NCBI GenBank assembly: GCA_009885945.1
Contig: VFJR01000025.1
Coordinates: 1 to 43,247 of the forward strand
Length of the DNA: 43,247 nucleotides
Direction: 5' to 3'
Origin: Anaerolineaceae bacterium
GTDB taxonomy: Bacteria; Chloroflexota; Anaerolineae; Anaerolineales; Villigracilaceae
The position numbers and the translations under genes are program-made. A model generated the notes under the pieces. That model saw only the letters and a list, made by a program, of their open reading frames with translations, did not search any database and was not told where the DNA came from. Each line of letters starts with the position of its first letter. Position 1 is the first letter of the stretch. Shown piece by piece: positions 9,704 to 19,434 of the stretch.

Positions 9704-12650
9704 TACTATTCTCGTTTTTACGAAACTGTACAACCACCTCAGAGCCGGGTAAGATGCGCCCGATTTCGGCAGCCGTAGATTGAAGGATGTTATCTTTGCT
9801 AATAAAGGAACCGATTTTGGAAGTTATTTCGCCGATAATTCGTTCCTTATCTGCTCGTTTTTGACTATCAAATAGCAGACGGGCATTTTCTAGTGTAATC
9901 GCCGCGCGTTCCACAATAGATGATGCCATCTCTAGCTCGTCATCTGTCCATTTTCTTTCGGTGATAGATTGGATGGTGAGTACTCCAATAACCTCTCCGC
10001 GCAGTTTTATTGGAATCGTCATCCTTGATTCTGTTGCATCGGCCTTAAGTGGGGAATTGGTTATTGAATTATTTAATTCAGAAGGGCTTATTTTTTCATG
10101 CAATATTGTAGTTTTTGTAGTGGAATGACGCACGCCAAATATTTTTTGCGAATTTGTGTAGCGACTCCAGCCTCTATGTATTGCTTCAGTGGATAAGGCA
10201 TCGGCTTCTTTGAGTGTTCTTTCTGTTTGTTCATATAAACGCGCATTTACGATTGCGATGCTAACTTGGCTTGCGAGGGTATTTAGAACTTCAATATCTT
10301 CCAGCCCGAAAGCGTTTGATGTGCGGCTTTGGATATCTAAAACACCAATGATTTCTGTTGTTGCAAGCAGAGGCAATGCCATTTCAGAGCGGGTTTCTGG
10401 TAAGTCAGGGTTATTAAAGTAAGTTGCGTTAGCTCCCGTATCAAGTGCGATTAGCGGTTTTTTTGTGGAGGCAACTGAGCCTACAATACCAAGCACGCCT
10501 ATCTTTAATTTATGCTTACGTTCCAGCATGCGTTTCCCCCCAGCGCTGTTTGAGGCACTTAATATAGCAAACTCTTGATTTTCGTTGACTAAGAATATAC
10601 CTACATGATAAAAGCCAAATTGTTCGCTGATTACGTTTGTGATCGCAGGAAGTAATTCCTCTATTTTTCTGGTCGAGCTGATCGATTCTACGGCTTTTGA
10701 AATTGCTTCAAATTGAGATGCGCGGCGTTGATTTTTCTCGAGAGCGATGACCAACTCGGCAGATCGATCTGCAACACGTTGTTCTAAGCCGGCTAGTAAA
10801 TCTTTTATCTGCTCGGTCATATTATTGAAGGCATTTGCGAGGCGTCCGAGTTCATCGTCAGTCTCGTACACTGCCCGAACATTTAAGTCGCCCGCTGCAA
10901 TTTGCTCTGAGGTTTGAGTTAATTCTTTGATTGGTGCGGATATAACATTGCCAACGCCTAAACTTGTAAGGATTGCTACAAGAAAAAGTGTCGCAAGAAT
11001 AATCGCACTATAAGTGAGCGTTGATGAAGTTTCAATATTTTTTCTCTCACGGGAGCGTTCTTCGGCAATGTTTAGCTCACTTACTGGAACGAGTGTGACT
11101 AAACTATATCCAATATTTTTGATTGGAGAATATACTACATACGTATCGATGTTATTGATAATGACTTTGCTTATATTGGTTTCGCCAGACATTGCTTTGG
11201 ATATAGCTATTTGAAAAGGAATTGGACCTTTGCCTAGGATTGACGCTTTGGTCTCTTCGCCAGATGCAAGTATTTCAGGTCTCATGCTTAGCATTTCATA
11301 GGCTTGAGCAGGCATATGAATAATATGAGATTTTTTATCGATCAATATGCTGTATCCAGTTGTGCCAACTTGGATGTTGTCTATGGCATTGCCTATTTCT
11401 TTTAGTTTTAAGTCTGCTGCCATTACGCCTGTAAATCTGTTGTTTATATACACTGGAGAAGATACAGTAACAACTAACCCGTTCCCGGCCGGATCTTGAT
11501 AGGGGTTTGTCCATCTATATATTTTTTCTGGATTATTTTCAGGAGTTGCTACCGTAAAGAAATTTTGGGTCGTAATATCAAAATCAGCCGGAACAACATT
11601 TGCAATGCCTATGTTAGGGTAATAGGTTGTTATTCCTGATGTTGTTAAATAATAGACAGCGATGGCTGACGAATATTTTTTTAGTACTCCATACGCGTTG
11701 ACATCAATGCGCGCTGTGGTATTTAAGTCTGCAATGATGGCATCTGTAAGCAATACTGTAGATGGGATGAATACGGATGCAGAGTCTGATGGCAGTGAAC
11801 TATATTGACCCCCCGATAGTTGGATTAAATTTGTGCGGGCATCCCAATACAAGTCTGAATTTAATATAGATGCTTTTTTTTCAATTTCAGAACGGTAAGA
11901 CGCAAGTTGGTTTATATCTGTGCTTATAGATTCAAGCTGGTTATTTATTTCCGCGCTATTTTTTTCAGAAATAGCGATTAGGCTATTTTTAATATTCTGT
12001 TTTTCGCTTTCGCCAAGATCTTTGGATAAATTTTCTGCAATTGTATTTGAGCGAAAAAATATAAAAGTTGACGAAATGATAAGAGAGATTCCGCTCGTAA
12101 CCACAATCCCCAGAATAATTTTTGTACGGAGTGCGAAGGTTGGGAATTGACGAACAGCAAAGTATACATACAAAACTATTAATGTAATTCTGAATATCAA
12201 ATTGCTGGTGGGGGGGGGAGGGCGATTGATGGAACCAGTGCTGTCAATGATTGCAACAAGAACAGCAGTTGTTATGCTAACAATCAACCCTTGCCATAAA
12301 GATTTGCGAGGGAAAATCGACAACGAAATACTTCCAATAATAATTAACGACCCAATGACGCTTGAATAGACAAGTTCTGTAAAGATAATAGTGCTTAATA
12401 TAAACTGTAAGGCTACGCCATAGATCATTGTCCACCCAGCAACAGTATATTTCCCTTTCCGCGAAAACCAAAAAGATGCTAAACAAGTTGCCAGTAAAGG
12501 AGTAATTAATACTAATTGGTCCGTATTGTTTTGTAAAAAAACGAATACACCAGCAACAATTATCATAAGAATTGTTGAGGCAATAATGAAATTTGTCTCT
12601 TGGGCTTGCCTGTTAATTGTTTTACCCTGGAGTGGTGTAATTGAATTCAC
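9696..12650 (-). CDS. Membrane dCache-HAMP-GAF sensor protein (984 aa)
   Basis: Starts at a GTG at 12650-12648, with AAGGA seven bases upstream, 2 bp after the preceding stop. Residues 20-170 hold five to six membrane helices; a helix at 178-199 leads to a long dCache-like region (about 205-535, with IAVYYLTTSGITTYYPN, GLVVTVSSPVYIN, TGVMAADLKL and SILIDKKSHIIHMP). A helix at 547-568 precedes HAMP (569-620, TDDELGRLANAFNNMTEQI). GAF1 is at about 660-810 (FGFYHVGIFLVNE, LIALDTGANATYF, TRSEMALPL). The linker has a conserved Trp (HRGWSRY) but Gly-Val in place of Gly-Tyr. The half GAF and the tail ending SEVVVQF follow. Residues 144-147 are four prolines encoded by a run of nine cytosines on the coding strand, a possible slippage site. 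No output domain is present. Confidence 0.9.
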   Translation of the reverse strand: MNSITPLQGKTINRQAQETNFIIASTILMIIVAGVFVFLQNNTDQLVLITPLLATCLASFWFSRKGKYTVAGWTMIYGVALQFILSTIIFTELVYSSVIGSLIIIGSISLSIFPRKSLWQGLIVSITTAVLVAIIDSTGSINRPPPPTSNLIFRITLIVLYVYFAVRQFPTFALRTKIILGIVVTSGISLIISSTFIFFRSNTIAENLSKDLGESEKQNIKNSLIAISEKNSAEINNQLESISTDINQLASYRSEIEKKASILNSDLYWDARTNLIQLSGGQYSSLPSDSASVFIPSTVLLTDAIIADLNTTARIDVNAYGVLKKYSSAIAVYYLTTSGITTYYPNIGIANVVPADFDITTQNFFTVATPENNPEKIYRWTNPYQDPAGNGLVVTVSSPVYINNRFTGVMAADLKLKEIGNAIDNIQVGTTGYSILIDKKSHIIHMPAQAYEMLSMRPEILASGEETKASILGKGPIPFQIAISKAMSGETNISKVIINNIDTYVVYSPIKNIGYSLVTLVPVSELNIAEERSRERKNIETSSTLTYSAIILATLFLVAILTSLGVGNVISAPIKELTQTSEQIAAGDLNVRAVYETDDELGRLANAFNNMTEQIKDLLAGLEQRVADRSAELVIALEKNQRRASQFEAISKAVESISSTRKIEELLPAITNVISEQFGFYHVGIFLVNENQEFAILSASNSAGGKRMLERKHKLKIGVLGIVGSVASTKKPLIALDTGANATYFNNPDLPETRSEMALPLLATTEIIGVLDIQSRTSNAFGLEDIEVLNTLASQVSIAIVNARLYEQTERTLKEADALSTEAIHRGWSRYTNSQKIFGVRHSTTKTTILHEKISPSELNNSITNSPLKADATESRMTIPIKLRGEVIGVLTIQSITERKWTDDELEMASSIVERAAITLENARLLFDSQKRADKERIIGEITSKIGSFISKDNILQSTAAEIGRILPGSEVVVQFRKNENSNE
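12210..12218. repeat. Poly-G tract of nine (C9 on the coding strand)
   Basis: Nine consecutive G on the plus strand lie inside the 984-aa receptor gene, where the coding strand reads CCT followed by nine C, giving Pro144-Pro147. Runs of G or C this long stand out in this AT-rich sequence. A gain or loss of one base by strand slippage would shift the frame after residue 147, before the Cache and GAF domains. Confidence 0.9.
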
Positions 12651-12652
12651 AG

Positions 12653-14962
12653 CTATTCCTTATTATCAAATTGAATTAAGATTTCGGAACCGCCCAACAT
12701 TTTTTCTAACTCTTCTGCGGTTGTATACAGAATATTTTCGATTTGTTGCATGCTGCCAATTCGGTTGGATGCACTTGAAATGGCCTGTTCCTTGTTTGCG
12801 CGTTTTTGGCTGTCTTCTAGCAAACGCGCATTTTCTAGAGAAAGAGCCGCGCGTGTTGCAACGGTTTGCGCTAAATTGATACTATCTTCAGTCCATTCAT
12901 AATTTGGATCGTTTTGTTCCACACCAATAATGCCTACTACTTGATCTAATACCATGAGAGGCACAAGCAGGGTGTTTGCTTGGTAATATTGATTATTTGT
13001 ATCATTAAGCAAGATGGGTTTTCCATTTTGCAATTGCATTAATACATCTTTTGAAATTAAATGATCTAGTTGTTTCGTTTGTGAACCATCGTATTCGAAA
13101 CCGTTCGTGTTGCGGTTGCGAGACGTTTTTTGCCATGCGGCTTGTGTTTGGGCAAGGCGGGCTGTGTTCAACTCATTGAGAGTGGCTTCTAAGCGTTGTA
13201 ATAACTGGGCATTTTCAAGAGCGCCAACAATTTGGTCAGCTAATAATTGCATTGTTGTTGCATTGTCAGCGCTAAAAGATTTGGATTTGGTCGATTGAAT
13301 ATCTAGCACACCTAGGATGTTATTTCCGCTTCGCATAGGGAGTGTAATTTCTGAGCGGGTGTCCGGCAGAATAATGTTTTTGATATAGGTAGTATCGTTT
13401 TCTACATCCTCGGCAACATAGTATTCGCCAGTTCGAGATACAAAGGCAATAATACCCGGCCCATTTATTTTGATTCTATGGTGATTTTCAACCATGAGTT
13501 GACCCGCGTTGCCGCTTGCGGAGCGGAGATTTAAATACTCCCCCCTTTGGTCTATCAGGTAAATAGCAACATGATATGCGTTGAATCGCTCCCTAATTAA
13601 TCCCACGGTTTGATTAATGAGCGCATCAACATTACGGATTGCATTAATATCACGCGCAACTTCTGACGCGATTGCAAGTTCTATTGATCTGCGCTCTAAT
13701 GTTAGAGTGCGTTCGCTTATGCGCTGTTCCAAATCGGCTAAGTTAGTTTGCAGTTGGTCTGTCATTAAATTGAAAGTGGATGCTAGCGAGCCAATTTCGT
13801 CAGTGCTTTCTATCTTTGCACGTATGTTTAAATTTCCCTGAGCAACAATATTTGCTGTTTCAGTTAAGTGGAGAATTGGCAAAGTAAAGGTACGTGACAA
13901 TAATGTTGCCAACCCTGTTATGAGAAGAGTTGCTAGTAAGACGAAAATTATATTCGTGCGGATTTGGTTCTGGCTATTTGCCAAAAAAAGCGATGATGGC
14001 TGGCTGTATGCAATTGCCCATGGGCGTGTCTGCAAAAATGCGACTGCCACAGCGTCGCTGCCGCTTTCATCCGGGTTAATATCTACGGTGAAAAAAGACT
14101 GCTCTTTAGCATTTTTTAAAGCTAAGTCAAAATTTGCTAAATTCGAAGCTTGCTGTTCCGCTGTTGTGCCTTGTAGTCTTTTTTGATTGACAGCTACAAT
14201 AAATTGCTCTGGACTCAACGGGACAACAGATTTTTGGATAAGATCTGGACGCTCGTTATCGGCTATTCTTATATTTAATTCGTCTAATAGTGTGATTCTG
14301 ATATTTTTGTTTGTACTGGCACTTTTAATGATAATTTGCTGAAGGATTGATGAATTATATTCAGCCCGTAAAATACCAAGAGTTTCTCCGCTGTCACTTC
14401 TTACCAGTCCGGCAAAAAATATAGTTGTTTGAGCTAGATCGTTATATACTACAGCTGAAACTGTAGGCAAGTTTTTGTCCAGTGCGCTAATAAAATATTC
14501 ATATGTTGATTCGTTTTTGCCTATATTTGCTTCTGCACTGTCAAGTAATATGTTTCCGTTTAAATCCACTAAGGCATATGAAATGATATTTACAGTGTCT
14601 TTTCCAGTTAATTTGATTAGAGTATTTTTAGCATGTTCTTGCGCCGATCCGTCTATTCTTTCTGATGGCGATAAGGATAGGTATTCGATAAAATCTTTAA
14701 ACTGAGCTTCAACCCGAACACCATCCAGCGTGTTGGTGATAAAAGTATCAAGGCTGTTTGTAGTTTGCAGCGCACCAGATCGAATGTTTGCTTCTGCGGC
14801 TTGAAGTATGGCTTGCTGGGTTTGAATGGTATCTTTAATGGCGATTCCAATCAAGGGAATTAAAGAGATCATTAGAATGAAAAGAGTTAAGCGTCCACGA
14901 ATGGATAGGTTACTTATCCATCGAAATAATCCACTATTTGATTGACCGCTTTTTTGATTCAT
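12653..14962 (-). CDS. dCache-HAMP-GAF sensor protein (769 aa)
   Basis: Classical receptor topology without the extra helix bundle: one membrane helix at about 25-42, an extracytoplasmic dCache-like domain to about 325 (SYALVDLNGNILLDSAEANI, IFFAGLVRSDSGETLGILRA), a second helix near 333-355, then HAMP (STDEIGSLASTFNLMTDQL) and a coiled coil. GAF1 at about 445-595 is the most divergent of the short members: FNAYHVAIYLID, but YYVAEDVENDTTY where others have PRIALD, and TRSEITLPM. The linker keeps the Trp (AAWQKT) and Gly-Phe. The half GAF (LVPLMVLDQVVGIIGV) and the tail ending SEILIQF complete it. The gene lies 23 bp after a substrate-binding lipoprotein gene, mirroring the arrangement at 4972-5968. 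Binding of that lipoprotein to this Cache domain is inference. Confidence 0.9.
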   Translation of the reverse strand: MNQKSGQSNSGLFRWISNLSIRGRLTLFILMISLIPLIGIAIKDTIQTQQAILQAAEANIRSGALQTTNSLDTFITNTLDGVRVEAQFKDFIEYLSLSPSERIDGSAQEHAKNTLIKLTGKDTVNIISYALVDLNGNILLDSAEANIGKNESTYEYFISALDKNLPTVSAVVYNDLAQTTIFFAGLVRSDSGETLGILRAEYNSSILQQIIIKSASTNKNIRITLLDELNIRIADNERPDLIQKSVVPLSPEQFIVAVNQKRLQGTTAEQQASNLANFDLALKNAKEQSFFTVDINPDESGSDAVAVAFLQTRPWAIAYSQPSSLFLANSQNQIRTNIIFVLLATLLITGLATLLSRTFTLPILHLTETANIVAQGNLNIRAKIESTDEIGSLASTFNLMTDQLQTNLADLEQRISERTLTLERRSIELAIASEVARDINAIRNVDALINQTVGLIRERFNAYHVAIYLIDQRGEYLNLRSASGNAGQLMVENHHRIKINGPGIIAFVSRTGEYYVAEDVENDTTYIKNIILPDTRSEITLPMRSGNNILGVLDIQSTKSKSFSADNATTMQLLADQIVGALENAQLLQRLEATLNELNTARLAQTQAAWQKTSRNRNTNGFEYDGSQTKQLDHLISKDVLMQLQNGKPILLNDTNNQYYQANTLLVPLMVLDQVVGIIGVEQNDPNYEWTEDSINLAQTVATRAALSLENARLLEDSQKRANKEQAISSASNRIGSMQQIENILYTTAEELEKMLGGSEILIQFDNKE

Positions 14963-14985
14963 AATGACCTTGTTTAAATTTTGAA

Positions 14986-15963
14986 TTACGGCAAAAAGCC
15001 GGGGTTAATAAATTTATTGATATCAGGTGCTGAACGTAAACTGCCATTGGAAATAAAGAAATCTGTGTAAAGCTGTGCAGCATAATAAAGAGATGTTGAT
15101 GTGTTACTTTGGTTGAAAAGAACTTTATTGTCTTCCAAGTTTTGTAGCTTAATACCATCCAGTGAAATCTCAGACGGATCAATTCCGAGTTGGGCGGCGG
15201 CGGCGGCGTTGCCGTCATTTAAATTGCTTAGCCAATACTCTACTGCTTTAAACCAGCCTTTCGTAAACCCTTTAACAGCCTCTGGGTTTTCTCTTGCAAA
15301 AGAACCGCGCACTGCAATTACATCAATGATCAATCCAGGGGTGTCCGAGCTTGAAAATAGTATCTGGTTTCCATCTGCTTTTGCTTCGCTGACATACGGT
15401 TCCCAAGTGTGAACTGCGTCTAATTCTCCACTGCGTAGTTTTGCGGGACCTTCTGATGCATCCATATTAACAAATGTAATATCTGCTGGCTGTATATTAT
15501 TATTTTTTAACACTGTAGTAACGAATAATTCTCCAAAGCCGCCTATGTTGGTGCCAACTTTCTTGCCTTTTAAGTCGGCTATCGAAGTGATAACTGGATT
15601 TACTAAAACTGCATCTCCGCCAGCCGATTCGTCGGATGACATAATTACGTAGAAATCGTCATTTGTTTGCGTTAGTACGATTACATCTCCAACGGAGACA
15701 GCAATGATGTCATATTTTCCAGCTAAGAAATCCGCCATGAGCGCGTCGGTGTTCTCTGGTCGTCGTGCATCTAAAATTATATTTTCAGCAGCGTAAAACT
15801 CTTTTTCGTTTGCGATTAGAGCAGGGTAGTATCCCGCCCAGTAATCAAAGCCAAAATGAATGGTAGTGGGTTCTGCTGGAACGGACTGCCGGCTGATACA
15901 AGAGCTCAATAAAGCACTAAGGATTGTAAACATAAAAACTAAATATTTCAATTTTGTATTCAT
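14986..15963 (-). CDS. NMT1/SsuA-like substrate-binding lipoprotein (325 aa)
   Basis: Second substrate-binding lipoprotein of the array and the same length as the first. It has a signal with lipobox L19-S20-S21-Cys22, then IHFGFDYWAGYYPALIANEK, DFLAGKYDIIAVSVGDVIVL, IADLKGKKVGTNIGGFGELF and LDAVHTWEPYVSEAK, all typical of NMT1-like proteins. The two proteins share this skeleton but are clearly diverged, so they probably bind different ligands. A short (GCC)5 stretch encodes alanines in NAAAAAQLG near the C-terminal third. No transporter permease or ATPase lies near. It is 28 bp after a six-TM GAF gene and 23 bp before the 769-aa dCache receptor. A sensory role is inferred from this context. 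Confidence 0.88.
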   Translation of the reverse strand: MNTKLKYLVFMFTILSALLSSCISRQSVPAEPTTIHFGFDYWAGYYPALIANEKEFYAAENIILDARRPENTDALMADFLAGKYDIIAVSVGDVIVLTQTNDDFYVIMSSDESAGGDAVLVNPVITSIADLKGKKVGTNIGGFGELFVTTVLKNNNIQPADITFVNMDASEGPAKLRSGELDAVHTWEPYVSEAKADGNQILFSSSDTPGLIIDVIAVRGSFARENPEAVKGFTKGWFKAVEYWLSNLNDGNAAAAAQLGIDPSEISLDGIKLQNLEDNKVLFNQSNTSTSLYYAAQLYTDFFISNGSLRSAPDINKFINPGFLP

Positions 15964-15991
15964 CTATGTGCTCCTTAAAATTTTATGATCA

Positions 15992-17677
15992 TTAAGCACT
16001 GCCGTTGGCAGTAGTATCTAATTGAATAAATGTACGAGTAGCACCTAGAGTGCGGCCTAATTCTTCAATTGTAATTTGCATAATTCGATCAAAGTCTGTG
16101 GAAGAACTAATCGTAGCTGAAAGACTCGAAATCATTTGTTCCTGGTGGGCACGCCGCCCGGCGTCTTCAAACAAACGTGCGTTTTCAAGCGCGAATGCGG
16201 CACGGTCAGAGATTGTTTTTACAAGAGAAATTTCGTTGTCACTCCAGTCGCGATTGGGATCATCAGCTTGAATATTGATGATGCCAATAATTTGATCCCG
16301 TATCCTGACGGGCACAGATAATGTTTGTTTATTTTGGTCTATATCAAGCACAAAATCCTTCGTGTCAAATTTCTGTTGAGCACTTGCTTCTAGATATTCG
16401 ATTTTCTGAAGTGACCCATCCGGCTTGAATGAATATCCGCTATTTTCGTCTTTACGGGAAATTCTTTTCCAATCCTGTTGGCTTGCTCGAATGTAGCCAC
16501 TTAGGGCATCTTGAATCTTTTCAAATAACTGTGCATTCTGAATTGATGTACCTACTTGATTCGCAAGAGTACTTAAAATATCTATATCTTCATTTGTAAA
16601 AGCAGATGCTTGAGTGCTCTGTACGTCCAAAACACCAATAATTTTGTCGCCAATCTTTAGGGGAAGTGCAACTTCAGAGAGGGTGTTTGGTAACTCCGGA
16701 TTCTGAAAGTATGCCACATCAGCTTCCACGTCTAATGCAATACGCGGACTTCCTTGTTGTCCAACATAACCGACAAGGCCTTTTGCGCCAACTCTTAACT
16801 TATGCCCGCGTGCTACAAGTTGTTTTCCGCCGTCGCTATTTGCTGCGCGCAGAACCGCATATCCATCATTGTTAATAATAAATACGCCAACATGGTAATA
16901 GCCAAATTTTTCACTAATCAACCTTGAAATTAGAGGAAGCAGTTTTTCCATGCTTTGCTCTAATACAATGGCTTGTGAGATTTCTGCAATAGCTTGAAGC
17001 TGCGCTGCACGAACAATAGCCTGCTGGCTGGCATTTTCAAATTGATGGGTACGTTCTGTTACGCGGCTTTCAAGGGTTGTGCTGAGAGTCTGTAAATCCT
17101 GATTGGATTGTTCAAGTTCCTTTATTCTTAAAAATTCTAGGCTGTTTCTGTAATTTGCCAGTAAAAAAAGAATTCCGCTGATAGTGCTTATTAATCCTAA
17201 TGGTCCTCCTATGTTGTCAGGCAGAGGAATGCCAAATAAAGGGAGAAGCAATGTGGCAAATACGATCAAGCCTATTAGTAAAAAATTTTCCCATCCGTTA
17301 AGGATAGCATTGGCAAAGATTAATCCAAGCGGAATATAAAATAATAGTGTTACTCGAATTTCTCTTTGACCTACAATAATGTTAATAAATGCAGATGAAC
17401 AAAAACCTATGATGAAAAGGAAAGCGCCAAGATTGTAATATTTTGTTTTGGTAATTATATATGCAGTGAATGAGATGAGGAAAGGAATAATAAAAGTGAC
17501 CAATGCTGCTTTTGTATCACGGTTAATAATGTAAGTACTAAATGCGCCGATGAGCAAGAAGGCACTTAAGGCGAGACTTAAAGACGATGAAAGTCTCGCC
17601 TTTCTTTGATCTGCTATTTTTGTTAGCGAAGGGTGATGAGTGATTAATTGATTAAAAAAAGCGGATATTCTCTTCAT
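15992..17677 (-). CDS. Six-TM membrane GAF-domain sensor protein (561 aa)
   Basis: The N-terminal 190 residues contain about six membrane helices (for example LALSAFLLIGAFSTYII and LLFYIPLGLIFANAIL). A coiled coil (LEQSNQDLQTLSTTLESRV) leads into GAF1 at about 225-385 (FGYYHVGVFIINNDGYAVL, PRIALDVEADVAYF, TLSEVALPLKIGDKIIGVLD). The linker includes QQDWKRISRK and SGYSF, keeping the Trp and Gly-Tyr pattern. The half GAF (LSVPVRIRDQIIGIINIQ) and a shared tail ending ATRTFIQL finish the protein. No output domain. It is 11 bp after the preceding gene and 28 bp before the second substrate-binding gene. Confidence 0.88.
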   Translation of the reverse strand: MKRISAFFNQLITHHPSLTKIADQRKARLSSSLSLALSAFLLIGAFSTYIINRDTKAALVTFIIPFLISFTAYIITKTKYYNLGAFLFIIGFCSSAFINIIVGQREIRVTLLFYIPLGLIFANAILNGWENFLLIGLIVFATLLLPLFGIPLPDNIGGPLGLISTISGILFLLANYRNSLEFLRIKELEQSNQDLQTLSTTLESRVTERTHQFENASQQAIVRAAQLQAIAEISQAIVLEQSMEKLLPLISRLISEKFGYYHVGVFIINNDGYAVLRAANSDGGKQLVARGHKLRVGAKGLVGYVGQQGSPRIALDVEADVAYFQNPELPNTLSEVALPLKIGDKIIGVLDVQSTQASAFTNEDIDILSTLANQVGTSIQNAQLFEKIQDALSGYIRASQQDWKRISRKDENSGYSFKPDGSLQKIEYLEASAQQKFDTKDFVLDIDQNKQTLSVPVRIRDQIIGIINIQADDPNRDWSDNEISLVKTISDRAAFALENARLFEDAGRRAHQEQMISSLSATISSSTDFDRIMQITIEELGRTLGATRTFIQLDTTANGSA

Positions 17678-17688
17678 TTTATTTGATC

Positions 17689-19419
17689 CTATTCTCCATT
17701 ACCGCTTATTTTCTTCGGGGTTGAAGGGTCAATCAATTGAAGTGAGACAGTTGCATTCCCAAGTGCCTGCCCCAATTCACTTACTGTTTCTTTTAATATG
17801 ATTTCAATATTTGGAGTTGCATTGATGCGCGCGGAAATTTCTGAAACAATTGCTTCGCGGGATGCACGAGTTTGCGCCTCTTGGTAAAGCCGTGCATTCT
17901 CAAGAGCATCACTTAATTGTTCTGAAAAAATGAGGGCCATAGAAGTTTCTTCTTGATTCCACGGCTCGCTGTTATCCTGCTTCCGCATTCGTATCGCGCC
18001 TATAGATTGACCGCGAATTTTAACTGGTATTCCTATCGACTTATTTTCAGATGAAACAGTCAAGTCACCAGATTGCATTGCTTGCATTGATTCTTGTTCC
18101 CAATTAAGTGTTGAAGTTTTTGCAACACCCTGAGCCCCCCCGATGTAGCCTGATTGCCCTTGAGTTTTTAATAACTTTTGCCAATCTGCGCGACTAAGTT
18201 CGCCATAAGCACGGCGGGATGCTTCTAATGTAATTTGATTTTCTTCGAACAACCGCGCGTTCTGGATTCCGACTGCTAGTTGATCTGCAAGAATTTGTAG
18301 AGTCGCAATGTCTTCATTGCTAAAAGCGCCCGTTTCAATGCTTTGCACATCCAAAGCTCCTAGTATTATGTCGCCAATTGTGATCGGCAGGGCCATTTCA
18401 GAATGGGTATCCGGAAGATCTGGATTGTTAAAGAAAACCGCATCATGTCCTACGTCTAAGGCAATACGCGCCTTCCCGGATTGAGTGACATTTCCTACCA
18501 TACCGCGCTCGCCAACTTTGAGTTTGTGCTTTCTTTCCAGCATCTTTTTTCCACCTTCACTATTTGATGCTTGTAAAACTGCAAAATCGGCGGCTGGGTC
18601 AAGTAAAAAAATGCCAACATGGTAAAACTCAAACTTTTCGGAGATAATTGCGCAGGTTTCGTTAAGCAGTTGGTCGATATTTCTTATCAATGTGATAGCC
18701 TTACCTGCTTCGGCTGCTGCTTGAAGTTGACGATTACGCCTTTCCATCATCTTTGAGCGTTCGAAAATACGCGCCTCGAGTATTTTGAGCGAACTTTCAA
18801 GCTCTACATTTTTTTCCGTCAATTGTTTATCGTTAATAATTACTTGTTTAGTTGTACCTTGAAAAGTATTAGATGCAATTCCTAGTATAAAAGTTAGAAT
18901 AAGGAGAAGAAAAGAATACAAAATGATCGTTTGAATTGGATTGAGCGTTATTGCCGCAGGGATTAATGATCTTTCTTGAACCGCAACTTGCACGCCCGCA
19001 AGCATAAATACAATTATTCCAAAGTAACCATACACAGCAGTTGGGGATAACAATAAGGTCGCCAATGCTAATACTAATACAAACCCCAACAGGTAGATGG
19101 TTTGTGAAATATCTGCAGATATAATCAATGATGCAGATACAAAGCAAAAAACAAAAAAAACGTATACAAACGCCGCAACGCGACTCCATCGAGTACGATT
19201 TAAGTATATTAGCAGCGGCCACAAAATAATTTGCATGGCTTGGAAAATAAAGTTAATTGGTTTTGTTTCCCCTGGAGGTGCAACGAAAAAGAAAATGGCA
19301 ATTCCTGCAGAAACTAAAACCCCAAGATTGAGAATCGTAAAAAGGCTGCGGGCAACCCTGGTCTTTTCAGGGTCATCTGCAAATATGGGCGGAGTGAAAA
19401 AATTCCTTATAAAATTCAT
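17689..19419 (-). CDS. Six-TM membrane GAF-domain sensor protein (576 aa)
   Basis: Helices fill the first 185 residues (for example LFTILNLGVLVSAGIAIFFF and IYLLGFVLVLALATLLL). A coiled coil (LTEKNVELESSLKILEARI) precedes GAF1 at about 240-385 (FEFYHVGIFLLDPAADFAVL, ARIALDVGHDAVFF, THSEMALPI). The linker has SRADWQKLLKT and SGYIGGAQG, again with Trp then Gly-Tyr. The half GAF (IGIPVKIRGQSIGAIRM) and the tail ending NATVSLQL follow. No output domain. It lies 15 bp after the preceding gene; the start ATG at 19419 is unambiguous. Its general layout is that of the 561- and 572-aa members. Confidence 0.88.
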   Translation of the reverse strand: MNFIRNFFTPPIFADDPEKTRVARSLFTILNLGVLVSAGIAIFFFVAPPGETKPINFIFQAMQIILWPLLIYLNRTRWSRVAAFVYVFFVFCFVSASLIISADISQTIYLLGFVLVLALATLLLSPTAVYGYFGIIVFMLAGVQVAVQERSLIPAAITLNPIQTIILYSFLLLILTFILGIASNTFQGTTKQVIINDKQLTEKNVELESSLKILEARIFERSKMMERRNRQLQAAAEAGKAITLIRNIDQLLNETCAIISEKFEFYHVGIFLLDPAADFAVLQASNSEGGKKMLERKHKLKVGERGMVGNVTQSGKARIALDVGHDAVFFNNPDLPDTHSEMALPITIGDIILGALDVQSIETGAFSNEDIATLQILADQLAVGIQNARLFEENQITLEASRRAYGELSRADWQKLLKTQGQSGYIGGAQGVAKTSTLNWEQESMQAMQSGDLTVSSENKSIGIPVKIRGQSIGAIRMRKQDNSEPWNQEETSMALIFSEQLSDALENARLYQEAQTRASREAIVSEISARINATPNIEIILKETVSELGQALGNATVSLQLIDPSTPKKISGNGE

Positions 19420-19434
19420 TAGCGAATCCTTGAA

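Noticed and set aside
988-9752. Several plus-strand open frames of 60-138 codons within the sensor array
   Set aside because: They lie antisense to conserved GAF coding regions, often opposite the PRIALD and RSEMALPL segments, and recur only because the paralogues recur. None has a domain, ribosome site or promoter of its own.
15191-15208. (GCC)5 triplet repeat in the second binding protein
   Set aside because: It only encodes an alanine run on a surface-like segment; too short and in frame to suggest regulation.
4991-15963. ABC importer operon for thiamine precursor, taurine or nitrate
   Set aside because: The binding proteins match the NMT1/SsuA class only broadly, and no permease or ATPase gene is present in the window.
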